DNA of 58,554 nt. Origin: Thiobacillus sp. Its GTDB lineage: Bacteria > Pseudomonadota > Gammaproteobacteria > Burkholderiales > Thiobacillaceae. The first letter of the stretch is position 1; each line of letters starts with the position of its first letter. The notes beneath the pieces were generated by a model. It saw nothing but the letters and a program-made list of their open reading frames with translations. It did not search any database and was not told the DNA's origin. Below are positions 1 through 6,675 of this stretch, piece after piece. The position numbers and the translations under genes were made by a program. The DNA lies in contig JADFDC010000011.1 in assembly GCA_018263115.1 (NCBI GenBank), positions 1 to 58,554 of the forward strand. Reading direction: 5' to 3'.

Positions 1-127
1 CCAGCATGGCGTAACGCATGGCATCGTGCAGGCGTTGAGGAGCATGGGCAGCATCTGGCAGCAGCGCGGCAAGCACATTCTCGATGCGTGATTGCCTGCT
101 TGACGCCCAGGCCAGGAAATCAATCAT
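1..127 (-). CDS. ispA: Farnesyl diphosphate synthase IspA, N-terminal fragment
   Basis: Polyprenyl synthase that condenses IPP with DMAPP/GPP to give farnesyl diphosphate for isoprenoid synthesis. Only about 42 N-terminal residues lie in the window; the rest runs off the left edge, so none of the aspartate-rich catalytic motifs is visible. The visible peptide begins MIDFLAWASSRQSRIENVL and continues with a helix ending RLHDAMRYAML, which matches the typical IspA start and its 'LHxAMRYA' region. Its ATG overlaps the last codons of xseB (GATGATTGA), the usual xseB-ispA translational coupling. The identification relies on this motif plus gene order. Confidence 0.85.
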   Translation of the reverse strand, partial: MIDFLAWASSRQSRIENVLAALLPDAAHAPQRLHDAMRYAML

Positions 128-350
128 CGCTATCGGTGAGAAAGGGTTTAAGCACACCATTTTCCAGGACCTGAACCTGCTGCTCGGCGCGGGAAATGGC
201 TTCCCGGCAATAATTCAGCAGCGTAGCGCCGCGTTCGTAGGCGGTCAGGGAATCTTCAAGGTCAAGCTTGCCGGACTCCATCTGGGCAACGATTTTTTCC
301 AGTTCGGCAAGGGCGGACTCGAAGTCCTTGGGCGTAGTGGCTTTGGCCAT
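120..350 (-). CDS. xseB: Exodeoxyribonuclease VII small subunit
   Basis: Small subunit of exonuclease VII, which degrades single-stranded DNA together with XseA. The 76-residue product is the normal family length and carries the family core FESALAELEKIVAQMESGKL (residues about 9-28) followed by a helix with YERGATLLNYCREAI. The start is placed at MAKATTPKDF (350) because family members begin just before this point; an upstream in-frame start at 413 would add 21 unrelated residues. No convincing Shine-Dalgarno is visible. It is coupled to ispA downstream, and xseA is not adjacent, as is usual. Confidence 0.95.
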   Translation of the reverse strand: MAKATTPKDFESALAELEKIVAQMESGKLDLEDSLTAYERGATLLNYCREAISRAEQQVQVLENGVLKPFLTDSDD

Positions 351-491
351 GGGCAGGAAAGCGGGTGAGGCGAAACACAGTACTTTAACAAAAGCAGGCG
401 GGTGAGTCTGCAACCCTGTTCAAGTAAAGAAGGATTATCCGGCAGGAAAATCTTTGCCTTGAAGGCCTGACCGTGTTATTGTCGGACCACA

Positions 492-609
492 TTGGCAAGA
501 TGCCAAATGTAATTGGGAACCTCCGGTTCATTGGGCGGATTTAGTCCGCCGGGTGTCGGGGGTTTTTGTTTTCTGTACTGATCTTGAATTGGTATTTGCC
601 AATCAGTAC
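492..609. promoter_or_regulatory. Three inverted repeats in the xseB/Rieske divergent region
   Basis: The 278 bp between the divergent xseB (start 350) and Rieske oxygenase (start 629) hold three separate inverted repeats. TTGGCA-3-TGCCAA lies at 492-506. GGCGGA-5-TCCGCC lies at 534-550. A longer imperfect hairpin has arms at 575-592 and 599-609, with ATTGG/CCAAT at its core and GTACTGAT/ATCAGTAC outside. No good sigma-70 hexamer pair was found. The first and third could be operators for a dimeric regulator of the oxygenase or leader hairpins; no regulator gene is adjacent. Function is inferred only from symmetry. Confidence 0.4.
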
Positions 610-628
610 TGGACCAGGGTGGGTAGGG

Positions 629-1747
629 ATGAGCAATCTCGCTGATTCTGTTTCGGCGCTGTCTAAAACAACGCCTCAACTGCCGGTGTCGTGGTATCTG
701 GACCCGGAAATATACGAACTCGAAAAGAAGTTGCTGTTCGACAATGGCCCGGGCTATGTCGGCCATGCATTGATGGTGCCGGAAGCAGGGGACTACCACG
801 CGCTGGAACGCCATGAAGGCGCCAGGGTGCTGGTAAACAATCGCAACGGCATCGAAATGCTGTCCAACATTTGCCGGCATCGTCAGGCGATCATGCTGAA
901 TGGACGCGGCAAGCTGCCCGCGGACAATATCGTTTGCCCTATCCACCGCTGGACCTACGATGCAACGGGCCAGTTGTTGGGCGCGCCCCACTTTCCCGGC
1001 AATCCCTGCATGAACCTGTCACGGTCGCCGCTGCAGAACTGGAATGGTCTGCTGTTCAATGGCCCGCGTGATGTCCGTGCCGATCTTGCCAATGTTGGTG
1101 TTGCAAGGGACATGGATTTTTCCAGTTACATGCTGGACAAGGTCTGGGTGGAACACGCGCCTTACAACTGGAAAACCTTCATCGAGGTTTATCTCGAGGA
1201 CTATCACGTCGAACCTTTCCATCCGGGCCTGGGCAGCTTTGTCACTTGCGACGACCTGCGCTGGGAATACGGCGAATGGTATTCGGTGCAGACCGTGGGA
1301 CTTGCCAATGCGTTTGGCCGTAAATTCGGCTCGCCGGTTTACCAGAAGTGGCAGGAACAGGTACTGCAATATGGAAGCGGCGAAAAGCCGCGTCATGGCG
1401 CGATCTGGCTGACCTACTATCCCAACATCATGGTGGAGTGGTATCCGAATGTGCTGGTGGTGTCGAGTGTCTGGCCCACCGGCATCGAGTCCATGGTCAA
1501 TATCGTCGAATTTTATTATCCCGAGGACATCGTACTGTTTGAACGCGAATTCGTTGAAGCCGAACAGGCAGCCTACATGGAAACAGCGGTGGAAGATCAC
1601 GAAATTGCCCAGCGCATGCATGATGGGCGCCGCGCGCTGTATCGCCAGGGAATCAGCGAGGAAGGCCCTTATCAATCGCCGATGGAAGATGGTCTGGTGC
1701 ATTTCCATGAGTTCATGCGAAAGCAGATCGAGTCGCATCGGGCATAA
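629..1747 (+). CDS. Rieske-type aromatic ring-hydroxylating oxygenase, alpha subunit-like
   Basis: Probable terminal oxygenase with a Rieske [2Fe-2S] cluster and a mononuclear non-heme iron site; substrate unknown. The Rieske ligands are C82/H84 (ICRHR) and C103/H106 (CPIHRW). The iron-binding segment is EVYLEDYHVEPFHPG, giving H193 and H198 as likely ligands. The 372-residue length suits an alpha subunit of about 370-450 residues. The start at 629 (MSNLADSV) follows a GGTAGGG stretch; the frame is open upstream to 566, but that part shows no conserved sequence. No ferredoxin, reductase or beta-subunit gene is nearby, so electrons must come from elsewhere. The neighbouring xseB-ispA operon gives no clue to substrate. 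Confidence 0.85.
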   Translation: MSNLADSVSALSKTTPQLPVSWYLDPEIYELEKKLLFDNGPGYVGHALMVPEAGDYHALERHEGARVLVNNRNGIEMLSNICRHRQAIMLNGRGKLPADNIVCPIHRWTYDATGQLLGAPHFPGNPCMNLSRSPLQNWNGLLFNGPRDVRADLANVGVARDMDFSSYMLDKVWVEHAPYNWKTFIEVYLEDYHVEPFHPGLGSFVTCDDLRWEYGEWYSVQTVGLANAFGRKFGSPVYQKWQEQVLQYGSGEKPRHGAIWLTYYPNIMVEWYPNVLVVSSVWPTGIESMVNIVEFYYPEDIVLFEREFVEAEQAAYMETAVEDHEIAQRMHDGRRALYRQGISEEGPYQSPMEDGLVHFHEFMRKQIESHRA

Positions 1748-1776
1748 AATTGACTCGGTTATAAGACTAAGGCAAA

Positions 1777-1867
1777 AAAAGCCAAACCACCAAGTACACG
1801 AAGGACACCAAGGAAACCGGCGCAAGAAAACTTCGTGTCCTTGGTGACCTTTGTGGTTCTGGCTTTT
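1777..1867. repeat. Large palindromic intergenic repeat (MITE/REP-like)
   Basis: Two arms of about 36 nt (1777-1812 and 1831-1867) are near-perfect inverted copies around an 18-nt loop. The arms are built of degenerate units such as CACGAAGGA and CACCAAGGA and end in AAAAGCC/GGCTTTT. It sits between two unrelated co-oriented genes and carries no coding sequence. Units of this CACGAAGGACACCAAGG kind recur between genes of many environmental bacteria. It may also act as a transcript-end hairpin for the Rieske gene. No flanking target-site duplication was identified. Confidence 0.7.
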
Positions 1868-1909
1868 GAATTTCTTCGCGCCCATGCATCCAACCGGTTT
1901 TAATCAACA

Positions 1910-2773
1910 ATGAAATCCTCCTGGATGCTGGTGGCGTCTTTTCTTTTTGCCGTCATGGGGGTGCTGGTCAAACTGGCTTCCGGACACTTCAGTTCGCCAG
2001 AACTGGTGTTTTATCGTTCTCTGTTCGGTTTGTTCTCGATCTATCTGTTTATCGTGCTGGGAACGCGCCAATGGCTCGTACCACTCAGGACGCAGCATTT
2101 ATCAAGCCATGTCAAACGCAGCCTGTCAGGTTTCCTGGCGCTGGTCATGTTTTTTTACGCCATTGCCCATTTGCCACTGGCGACGGCGATCACGCTGAAT
2201 TACACGGCGCCTTTGTTTCTGGCAGCCATTACAGCCTGGTGGCTTGAAGAGCGGCATGGAAAAGGTCTGGTGGTGGCGCTGTTGCTTGGGTTCGTGGGCG
2301 TGGCGGTGCTGTTGCAGCCGGGTTGGCAAGACCAGGATATTTTTGCGGGGGGAATCGGTTTGACTTCAGGCTTGCTTGCGGCCGTGGCCTACCTCAATGT
2401 GCGCACGCTGGGAAGGCAGGGTGAACCGGAATGGCGGGTAGTGTTTTATTTCACCCTGATCGCCACGCTGGGCGCCGCGCTATGGATGCTGACAGCCGGT
2501 TTTTCCAGGCCACGTCCACAGGACTGGCCACTCTTGCTGGCGATGGGGCTGACGGCCACACTGGCGCAACTGGCCATGACGCGTGCATACCGTCTGGGCA
2601 ATACGCTGACCGTCGGCACGCTGGCATACTCCAATGTGACATTTTCAGCGGGATATGGCGTGCTGCTGTTTGGCGACCGTCTGCCGCTTGGCGCATGGAT
2701 CGGCATGGCGCTTATCGTTCTGGCGGGTCTGGTCAGTGTTTGGGCGGGCCGGGCGGTTGCCGCGCCAGAATGA
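1910..2773 (+). CDS. EamA-family (DMT superfamily) metabolite exporter
   Basis: Inner-membrane transporter of the drug/metabolite superfamily. The 287 residues contain about ten hydrophobic helices arranged as two EamA repeats. The first repeat starts at the N-terminus (LVASFLFAVMGVLVKLASG, then a charged FYRSLFG). The second starts near residue 145 (GLTSGLLAAVAYLNVRTLG) and ends with LGAWIGMALIVLAGLVSVWA. The signature TAITLNYTAPLF is typical of the family. Substrate cannot be read from sequence; relatives export amino acids, purines or S-adenosylmethionine. There is no clear Shine-Dalgarno before the ATG at 1910, and the palindromic repeat separates it from the upstream gene. Confidence 0.85.
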   Translation: MKSSWMLVASFLFAVMGVLVKLASGHFSSPELVFYRSLFGLFSIYLFIVLGTRQWLVPLRTQHLSSHVKRSLSGFLALVMFFYAIAHLPLATAITLNYTAPLFLAAITAWWLEERHGKGLVVALLLGFVGVAVLLQPGWQDQDIFAGGIGLTSGLLAAVAYLNVRTLGRQGEPEWRVVFYFTLIATLGAALWMLTAGFSRPRPQDWPLLLAMGLTATLAQLAMTRAYRLGNTLTVGTLAYSNVTFSAGYGVLLFGDRLPLGAWIGMALIVLAGLVSVWAGRAVAAPE

Positions 2774-2813
2774 AGCTATAGTAAAGTGAAACCATTTCGC
2801 AGAAGAGGCGACC

Positions 2814-3182
2814 ATGATTTCTGTAAACGTAAACAACAATGTCATCAGCATGACGGTAATGGGCCAGTTCACGCTGGATGATTACAAGGAATTCGAAGAA
2901 GCAGTGCTTTATGGAATCAAGTTCCAGGGGGTGGTGAACCTGCTGATTGATTTGCGGGACATGCTTTCCTTCAGCCTGGATGTGGCGTGGGAAGAGATCA
3001 GGTTTTCGCGCCAGCACGCGAATGATTTTGACCGCGTGGCGGTGTTGACCAGCAACGAGTGGATTGCCTGGAGCACCTGGATCAACCGCTTGTTCGTCAA
3101 TGCCGATATCCAGTTGTTTGACGATGTGGCGGATGCGGAAACCTGGGTAAGGGAAACTGTTGTCGCGCCACATGCCGGATGA
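2814..3182 (+). CDS. SpoIIAA-like (STAS/SEC14-type) small protein
   Basis: A 122-residue cytosolic protein with the SpoIIAA-like fold (PF11964 type): an N-terminal strand pair (VISMTVMGQFTLDDY), the central LLIDLRDML strand-turn, and a helix rich in W/F (FDRVAVLTSNEWIAWSTWI), ending in DADAETW-like ELF/W sequence. Members may bind small hydrophobic ligands or act as anti-anti-sigma-like modules; no specific role is established. A good AGAGG ribosome site lies 6 nt before the ATG. It overlaps the following gene by ATGA, so both are probably translated together. Confidence 0.7.
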   Translation: MISVNVNNNVISMTVMGQFTLDDYKEFEEAVLYGIKFQGVVNLLIDLRDMLSFSLDVAWEEIRFSRQHANDFDRVAVLTSNEWIAWSTWINRLFVNADIQLFDDVADAETWVRETVVAPHAG

Positions 3183-3589
3183 AACAGGCTGGGCACATTG
3201 CCTGCGGAATGCTGCTGGTCGGCGTGATGGGCGCCGCGCAGGGCGGCGAGGCCTGGCAAGCGGTTTTCGAGGACGCAACGGTAAGCGTGGCGGTGGATGT
3301 GGCCAGCCTTCGTCGTGAAAAGCAAACGGTGTCGTTTCGCGAGCGCCATGCCTTGGCAGTTTCTAAAGTTGACCCCGAGTCTCTGCGGCGCATAGTCGAG
3401 GTACAGTACCGGCGACTGGCTGATTGCCGTAAAAAACGGCTGGCCGTGTTGTCGCAAGCCATGTTTTCTGATCAGGATGCGCTGGTACATTACGAAGCCA
3501 GCCGTCCCGGCAAGCTGAACTGGCAGGTGCCGCGCAACGAGCAGGAAATCAGGCTTTACGAATGGGTTTGTGGTGCCAGGCACGGTTGA
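3179..3589 (+). CDS. Small exported protein, surface-adhesin E-like
   Basis: A 136-residue protein with an N-terminal signal peptide (hydrophobic CGMLLVGVMGAAQGG) and a small beta-rich mature domain. The order WQAV..., then DVASLRRE, VEVQYRRLADCRKKRL and a final WVCG is the pattern of surface-adhesin protein E-like domains, which are short envelope proteins with a conserved cysteine pair (here the Cys of ADCRKK and the C-terminal Cys). Role unknown. It starts inside the stop of the SpoIIAA-like gene (ATGA) and its 3' end overlaps the opposing DUF3025 gene by 34 bp. Confidence 0.6.
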   Translation: MKQAGHIACGMLLVGVMGAAQGGEAWQAVFEDATVSVAVDVASLRREKQTVSFRERHALAVSKVDPESLRRIVEVQYRRLADCRKKRLAVLSQAMFSDQDALVHYEASRPGKLNWQVPRNEQEIRLYEWVCGARHG

Positions 3590-4317
3590 CTGGGGTCGGT
3601 CCTGAATATTTGGGTGTTCTGGTAATAACGGATGTTATTGTTGTCGTCCCAGCCCGGAATCCCCAGAATGGGCAAAGGTGGCAGCGTCAGCATTGAAGCC
3701 TGATCAACCTCGCTGGCGGCAAGCGAGTCCAGTTTTTCCGGTGTGGTTTCCCCAGTTTCAATCAGCAGGCATTTCCCCGTCATGGCGGCAAAAGGCTGGA
3801 TGCATTTTTCCAGCAACCCGTGACCTACAACAATGAAGGTCATGTGCTTCACAACTTCCTTACGGGCTTGCCAGAACAGTTCCACCCAGCGTTTTTCCTG
3901 CAGCAGGCCAAGCAGATCACGCCTTGGCGAGGCGACCAGTACGCCACTTTCATCCAGCAGGGTTAGCTGATCCCGCAATTTGCCGCGCAGCCTGTGTTCT
4001 TCGGGATTTGCCAGTCTCTCGCAGTGCCTGATGTTCAAGGCCGATTTCAATTCGGGAAAACTCAGCCAGACCAGTGCGTTCAGGAAATCGTGCGGATTGT
4101 TTTCACGTGTGGGAATACGTCCGCTGCTGAAAATTCCCTGCTCATACTCCGCCGCATGGCCCGGCAAGTCGCCGGATTCAAAACTGAGCGCATTGCCATT
4201 TTGATGATGGATATTGCGGCTAGCGGCCAGCGCGTTGAGCGAGTCAATCGAATACGGTGATTCGATTTGATCGAGTAAGGGGTAAAAGGGTGTGAAGGCG
4301 GGGTGCGAAGAATTCAT
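3556..4317 (-). CDS. DUF3025 family protein
   Basis: A 253-residue cytosolic protein matching the DUF3025 family of beta/gammaproteobacteria. Diagnostic stretches are NPHDFLNALVWLSFP at about residues 72-86, the basic LRGKLRDQLTLLDESGV, and KHMTFIVVGHGLLEKC with a conserved VGHGLLE. No enzymatic residues are established for this family. It is the last gene of a leftward operon pip-cnoX-DUF3025; its ATG overlaps the cnoX stop as TGATG. The 3' end overlaps the opposing small exported protein. Confidence 0.75.
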   Translation of the reverse strand: MNSSHPAFTPFYPLLDQIESPYSIDSLNALAASRNIHHQNGNALSFESGDLPGHAAEYEQGIFSSGRIPTRENNPHDFLNALVWLSFPELKSALNIRHCERLANPEEHRLRGKLRDQLTLLDESGVLVASPRRDLLGLLQEKRWVELFWQARKEVVKHMTFIVVGHGLLEKCIQPFAAMTGKCLLIETGETTPEKLDSLAASEVDQASMLTLPPLPILGIPGWDDNNNIRYYQNTQIFRTDPSQPCLAPQTHS

Positions 4318-5171
4318 CAGCTCAAATTGAGCGCGAGCCGGGCGCGGTATGTTTTGACAAGCGGGTGTCCGGCACCAAGCAGGTCAAAAAGGGCAAGCAA
4401 TGCCTTTCGCGGCAAGCTGTTTCGATAATGCGGGTGGTCGGCGTCAAGCTTCAGTAAAAGATCAAGCGCGGCTTCCATCTCGTCATGAGCAAGCATGACG
4501 GCAGCCTGCTGGAAGCGCGCATCGGCGTTTTCGGGCTGCGCGGCATCGTCGTGCAGACTTTCCGGCGGATTTTCCGCGGCCAGGGCCAGCGAAAAATGTC
4601 CGTACAGGCGAGAAATTTCCCTATTCGCGCGGAGTTCCTCAGGCAAACTTTCAAGCAATGCAAGCGCCTGTTCACGCTCGCCGTTTGCCCAGAGTGTTTT
4701 TGCCAGATCGCGCGGTATTGCCGGGTTGCCGGGTTCTTCCACCGCTGCTGCTGCAAGCAGCCTCTTGGCGTCCTCGATTCTGTCAAGGTGCCTTGCTTTC
4801 AGGGCCTGAGAATAAAGACCGTCGGTATTTCTGATAATGAGCCGATCGAGTGCTTCGCGGAAACTGCGATCAGATTCGGCGCCGTGTATGGTATGAACCA
4901 CCTCGGCGCGCAGAAAGAATTTGACGGTTGGTACGCTGTTTACGCCATATTGCCGGGCGATTCTTCCAAGTTCGTCGGTGTTGAGCATGACCAGCAGAAA
5001 TTTCCCGCCATATTCCGATGCCAGTTTTACCAGCCGGGGCATGAGAATCATGCAGGGGCCGGCCTTGGGCGTCCAGAAATGCACCAGTACTGGACCGCGA
5101 TGGGAATTTTCCAGGACCAGACGCTGGAAGTTCTCCGCGGATGCATCGTAGACATGCGGCGAGAGATTCAT
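4317..5171 (-). CDS. cnoX: Thioredoxin-fold/TPR co-chaperone CnoX (YbbN)
   Basis: Chaperedoxin of 284 residues: a thioredoxin domain (about 1-110) followed by TPR-like helices (about 115-284), the standard CnoX layout. In E. coli CnoX protects oxidation-damaged proteins and hands them to GroEL. The active-site motif is A37-G-P-C40 after FWTPK, so the first cysteine of the CXXC is missing. This agrees with CnoX proteins such as the SXXC form of E. coli, which use one cysteine to form mixed disulfides. The cis-proline segment NSVPTVKFF is present. Its ATG overlaps the stop of pip (ATGA), and DUF3025 follows immediately. Confidence 0.88.
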   Translation of the reverse strand: MNLSPHVYDASAENFQRLVLENSHRGPVLVHFWTPKAGPCMILMPRLVKLASEYGGKFLLVMLNTDELGRIARQYGVNSVPTVKFFLRAEVVHTIHGAESDRSFREALDRLIIRNTDGLYSQALKARHLDRIEDAKRLLAAAAVEEPGNPAIPRDLAKTLWANGEREQALALLESLPEELRANREISRLYGHFSLALAAENPPESLHDDAAQPENADARFQQAAVMLAHDEMEAALDLLLKLDADHPHYRNSLPRKALLALFDLLGAGHPLVKTYRARLALNLS

Positions 5172-6199
5172 TTTGCCGCAGACTTTTTGCGTACTTGTTT
5201 TTTCCGCGCAGCCGGTTTTTTTCTGCTTGTTTGGCTGGGGGTGATGCCTGGCATGTCCTTGAAGGCTTCCATAGCGTCAATCAGTGCGCGGGCAATACCG
5301 GGCTCGAATGCCGAATGCCCCGCATCCGGCACGATTTCATAAAACGCTTCCGGCCAGGCGCGAGCCAGCTCATCGGCAGTGACAATCGGGCAGACACCGT
5401 CGTAGCGCCCTTGCACAATGACAGCGGGCAGATGGCGGATCTTGTACAGGTTGTCCAGCAGGCTGTTTTCGGGAAGAAAAATATCGTTCAGAAAATAATG
5501 CGCTTCGATGCGGGCAAGCGACAAGGCAATTGCATCTGATTCAAAGCTGTTTATCAGCGATTCGTTCGGCAGCAGGTTGGAACAGGCGGCTTCGTAATGC
5601 GCCCAGGCTCGTGCCGCCGGAATATGAACAGACGGATCGGGATCAACCAGGCGCGCATGATAGGCAGTCAGCAAATCGCTTCGCTCGCTTTCGGGGATGC
5701 GGCCGGAAAATTCCCGCCAGGCTTCGGGGAAAATCGCGCGCATGCCGTACAGGAACCACTCGATTTCGCTTTTACGGCAGAGGAAAATTCCGCGCAGGAC
5801 AAACCCCAGACATGCCTCTGGATGCGCTTCACCATAGGCCAGTGCCAGCGTCGAGCCCCAGGAGCCTCCAAAGATCAGCCATTTTTCAATCTCAAGAGTT
5901 TTGCGCAACATCTCGATATCAGCTATCAAGTGCGGCGTGGTGTTGTCCGAAATTGAGGCATAAGGCGTGGATTTTCCCGAGCCGCGCTGATCAAAAAGGA
6001 TAATCCGGTAATGCGCGGGATCGAAAAACCGCCGTTGCAGCGGCGACGTGCCAGAACCCGGACCGCCGTGCAGAAACAGCACGGGGATTCCATCCGGGTT
6101 GCCGCTTTCCTCCCAGTAGATGCGATGCAGGGAGTCGGGCTCTAGAAAGCCGTTGTGGTTGGGGAGTATTTCCGGAAACAAATCAGGCTGGACAGGCAT
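5168..6199 (-). CDS. pip: Proline iminopeptidase (S33 alpha/beta hydrolase)
   Basis: Removes N-terminal proline from peptides in the cytosol. The alpha/beta-hydrolase features are complete: oxyanion HGGPGSG (about residues 44-50), FDQRGSGKS, the nucleophile elbow GGSWGS, VQGRYDGVCP for the acid residue and DAGHSAFEP for the histidine. The core of about 320 residues is normal. The last roughly 20 residues form a Lys/Arg/Ala tail (QTSRKKPAARKKQVRKKSAAK in part), reminiscent of histone-H1-like tails and unusual for this enzyme. It is the first gene of the operon with cnoX and DUF3025. Confidence 0.92.
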   Translation of the reverse strand: MPVQPDLFPEILPNHNGFLEPDSLHRIYWEESGNPDGIPVLFLHGGPGSGTSPLQRRFFDPAHYRIILFDQRGSGKSTPYASISDNTTPHLIADIEMLRKTLEIEKWLIFGGSWGSTLALAYGEAHPEACLGFVLRGIFLCRKSEIEWFLYGMRAIFPEAWREFSGRIPESERSDLLTAYHARLVDPDPSVHIPAARAWAHYEAACSNLLPNESLINSFESDAIALSLARIEAHYFLNDIFLPENSLLDNLYKIRHLPAVIVQGRYDGVCPIVTADELARAWPEAFYEIVPDAGHSAFEPGIARALIDAMEAFKDMPGITPSQTSRKKPAARKKQVRKKSAAK

Positions 6200-6350
6200 G
6201 GTCAGTTGAAACGGGCAGGGGTGTCATTATCGCCCGGCCAGGGCTGATTGGCGAATGGTGGTGGTAAAAAGCTGGGAAGGCTTCGGGATTTCGCCCGGGC
6301 CGGAAATATGGTTACACTCACTTGAAGTTGATTGACAATGAGGAGGCAAC

Positions 6351-6620
6351 ATGACTGTCCATGCGCTCAAAAACGAAGAAGTCCAACTGCTGCGTAAGGA
6401 AATTGAAATGCTGATGGGGGAGCGGCAAAATTTGCTGCAGGTGGTGGGCGCGGCCGCCGTGCTGGTCGCAAATCTGGATAGCGATGCCCTGCCTGACGAT
6501 GAAGACACGATCGATGCGGCGGAAATGCTGGCTGAACAATTGAACAGCCTGTCCGAAGAGACGTTGAAGGATGCACTGGAGTCCGTCCGGGCCCAGATGG
6601 ATGACAGGGTTGGCGCCTGA
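6351..6620 (+). CDS. Small acidic helical protein of unknown function
   Basis: An 89-residue protein, not recognised. It is almost entirely helical: residues 8-30 form an amphipathic coiled-coil-like helix (EEVQLLRKEIEMLMGERQNL), then a hydrophobic AAAVLVANL patch and an acidic region DDEDTIDAAEMLAEQLN. A strong AGGAGG ribosome site lies 5 nt upstream of the ATG, and TTGACA-like sequence just precedes it, so it is very likely expressed. It stands alone before the cyclic-di-GMP gene. The layout suggests a small dimeric cytosolic protein; no function is proposed. Confidence 0.6.
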   Translation: MTVHALKNEEVQLLRKEIEMLMGERQNLLQVVGAAAVLVANLDSDALPDDEDTIDAAEMLAEQLNSLSEETLKDALESVRAQMDDRVGA

Positions 6621-6675
6621 TCCGGCCCGGTTCATGTAGTAGTGTTTTGATTTCTCCGGGAAAGGGCCACCGGGC

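Noticed and set aside
1019-1885. Minus-strand open frame across the Rieske gene and the palindromic repeat
   Set aside because: Antisense to a well-supported gene; its first residues are only the translated repeat.
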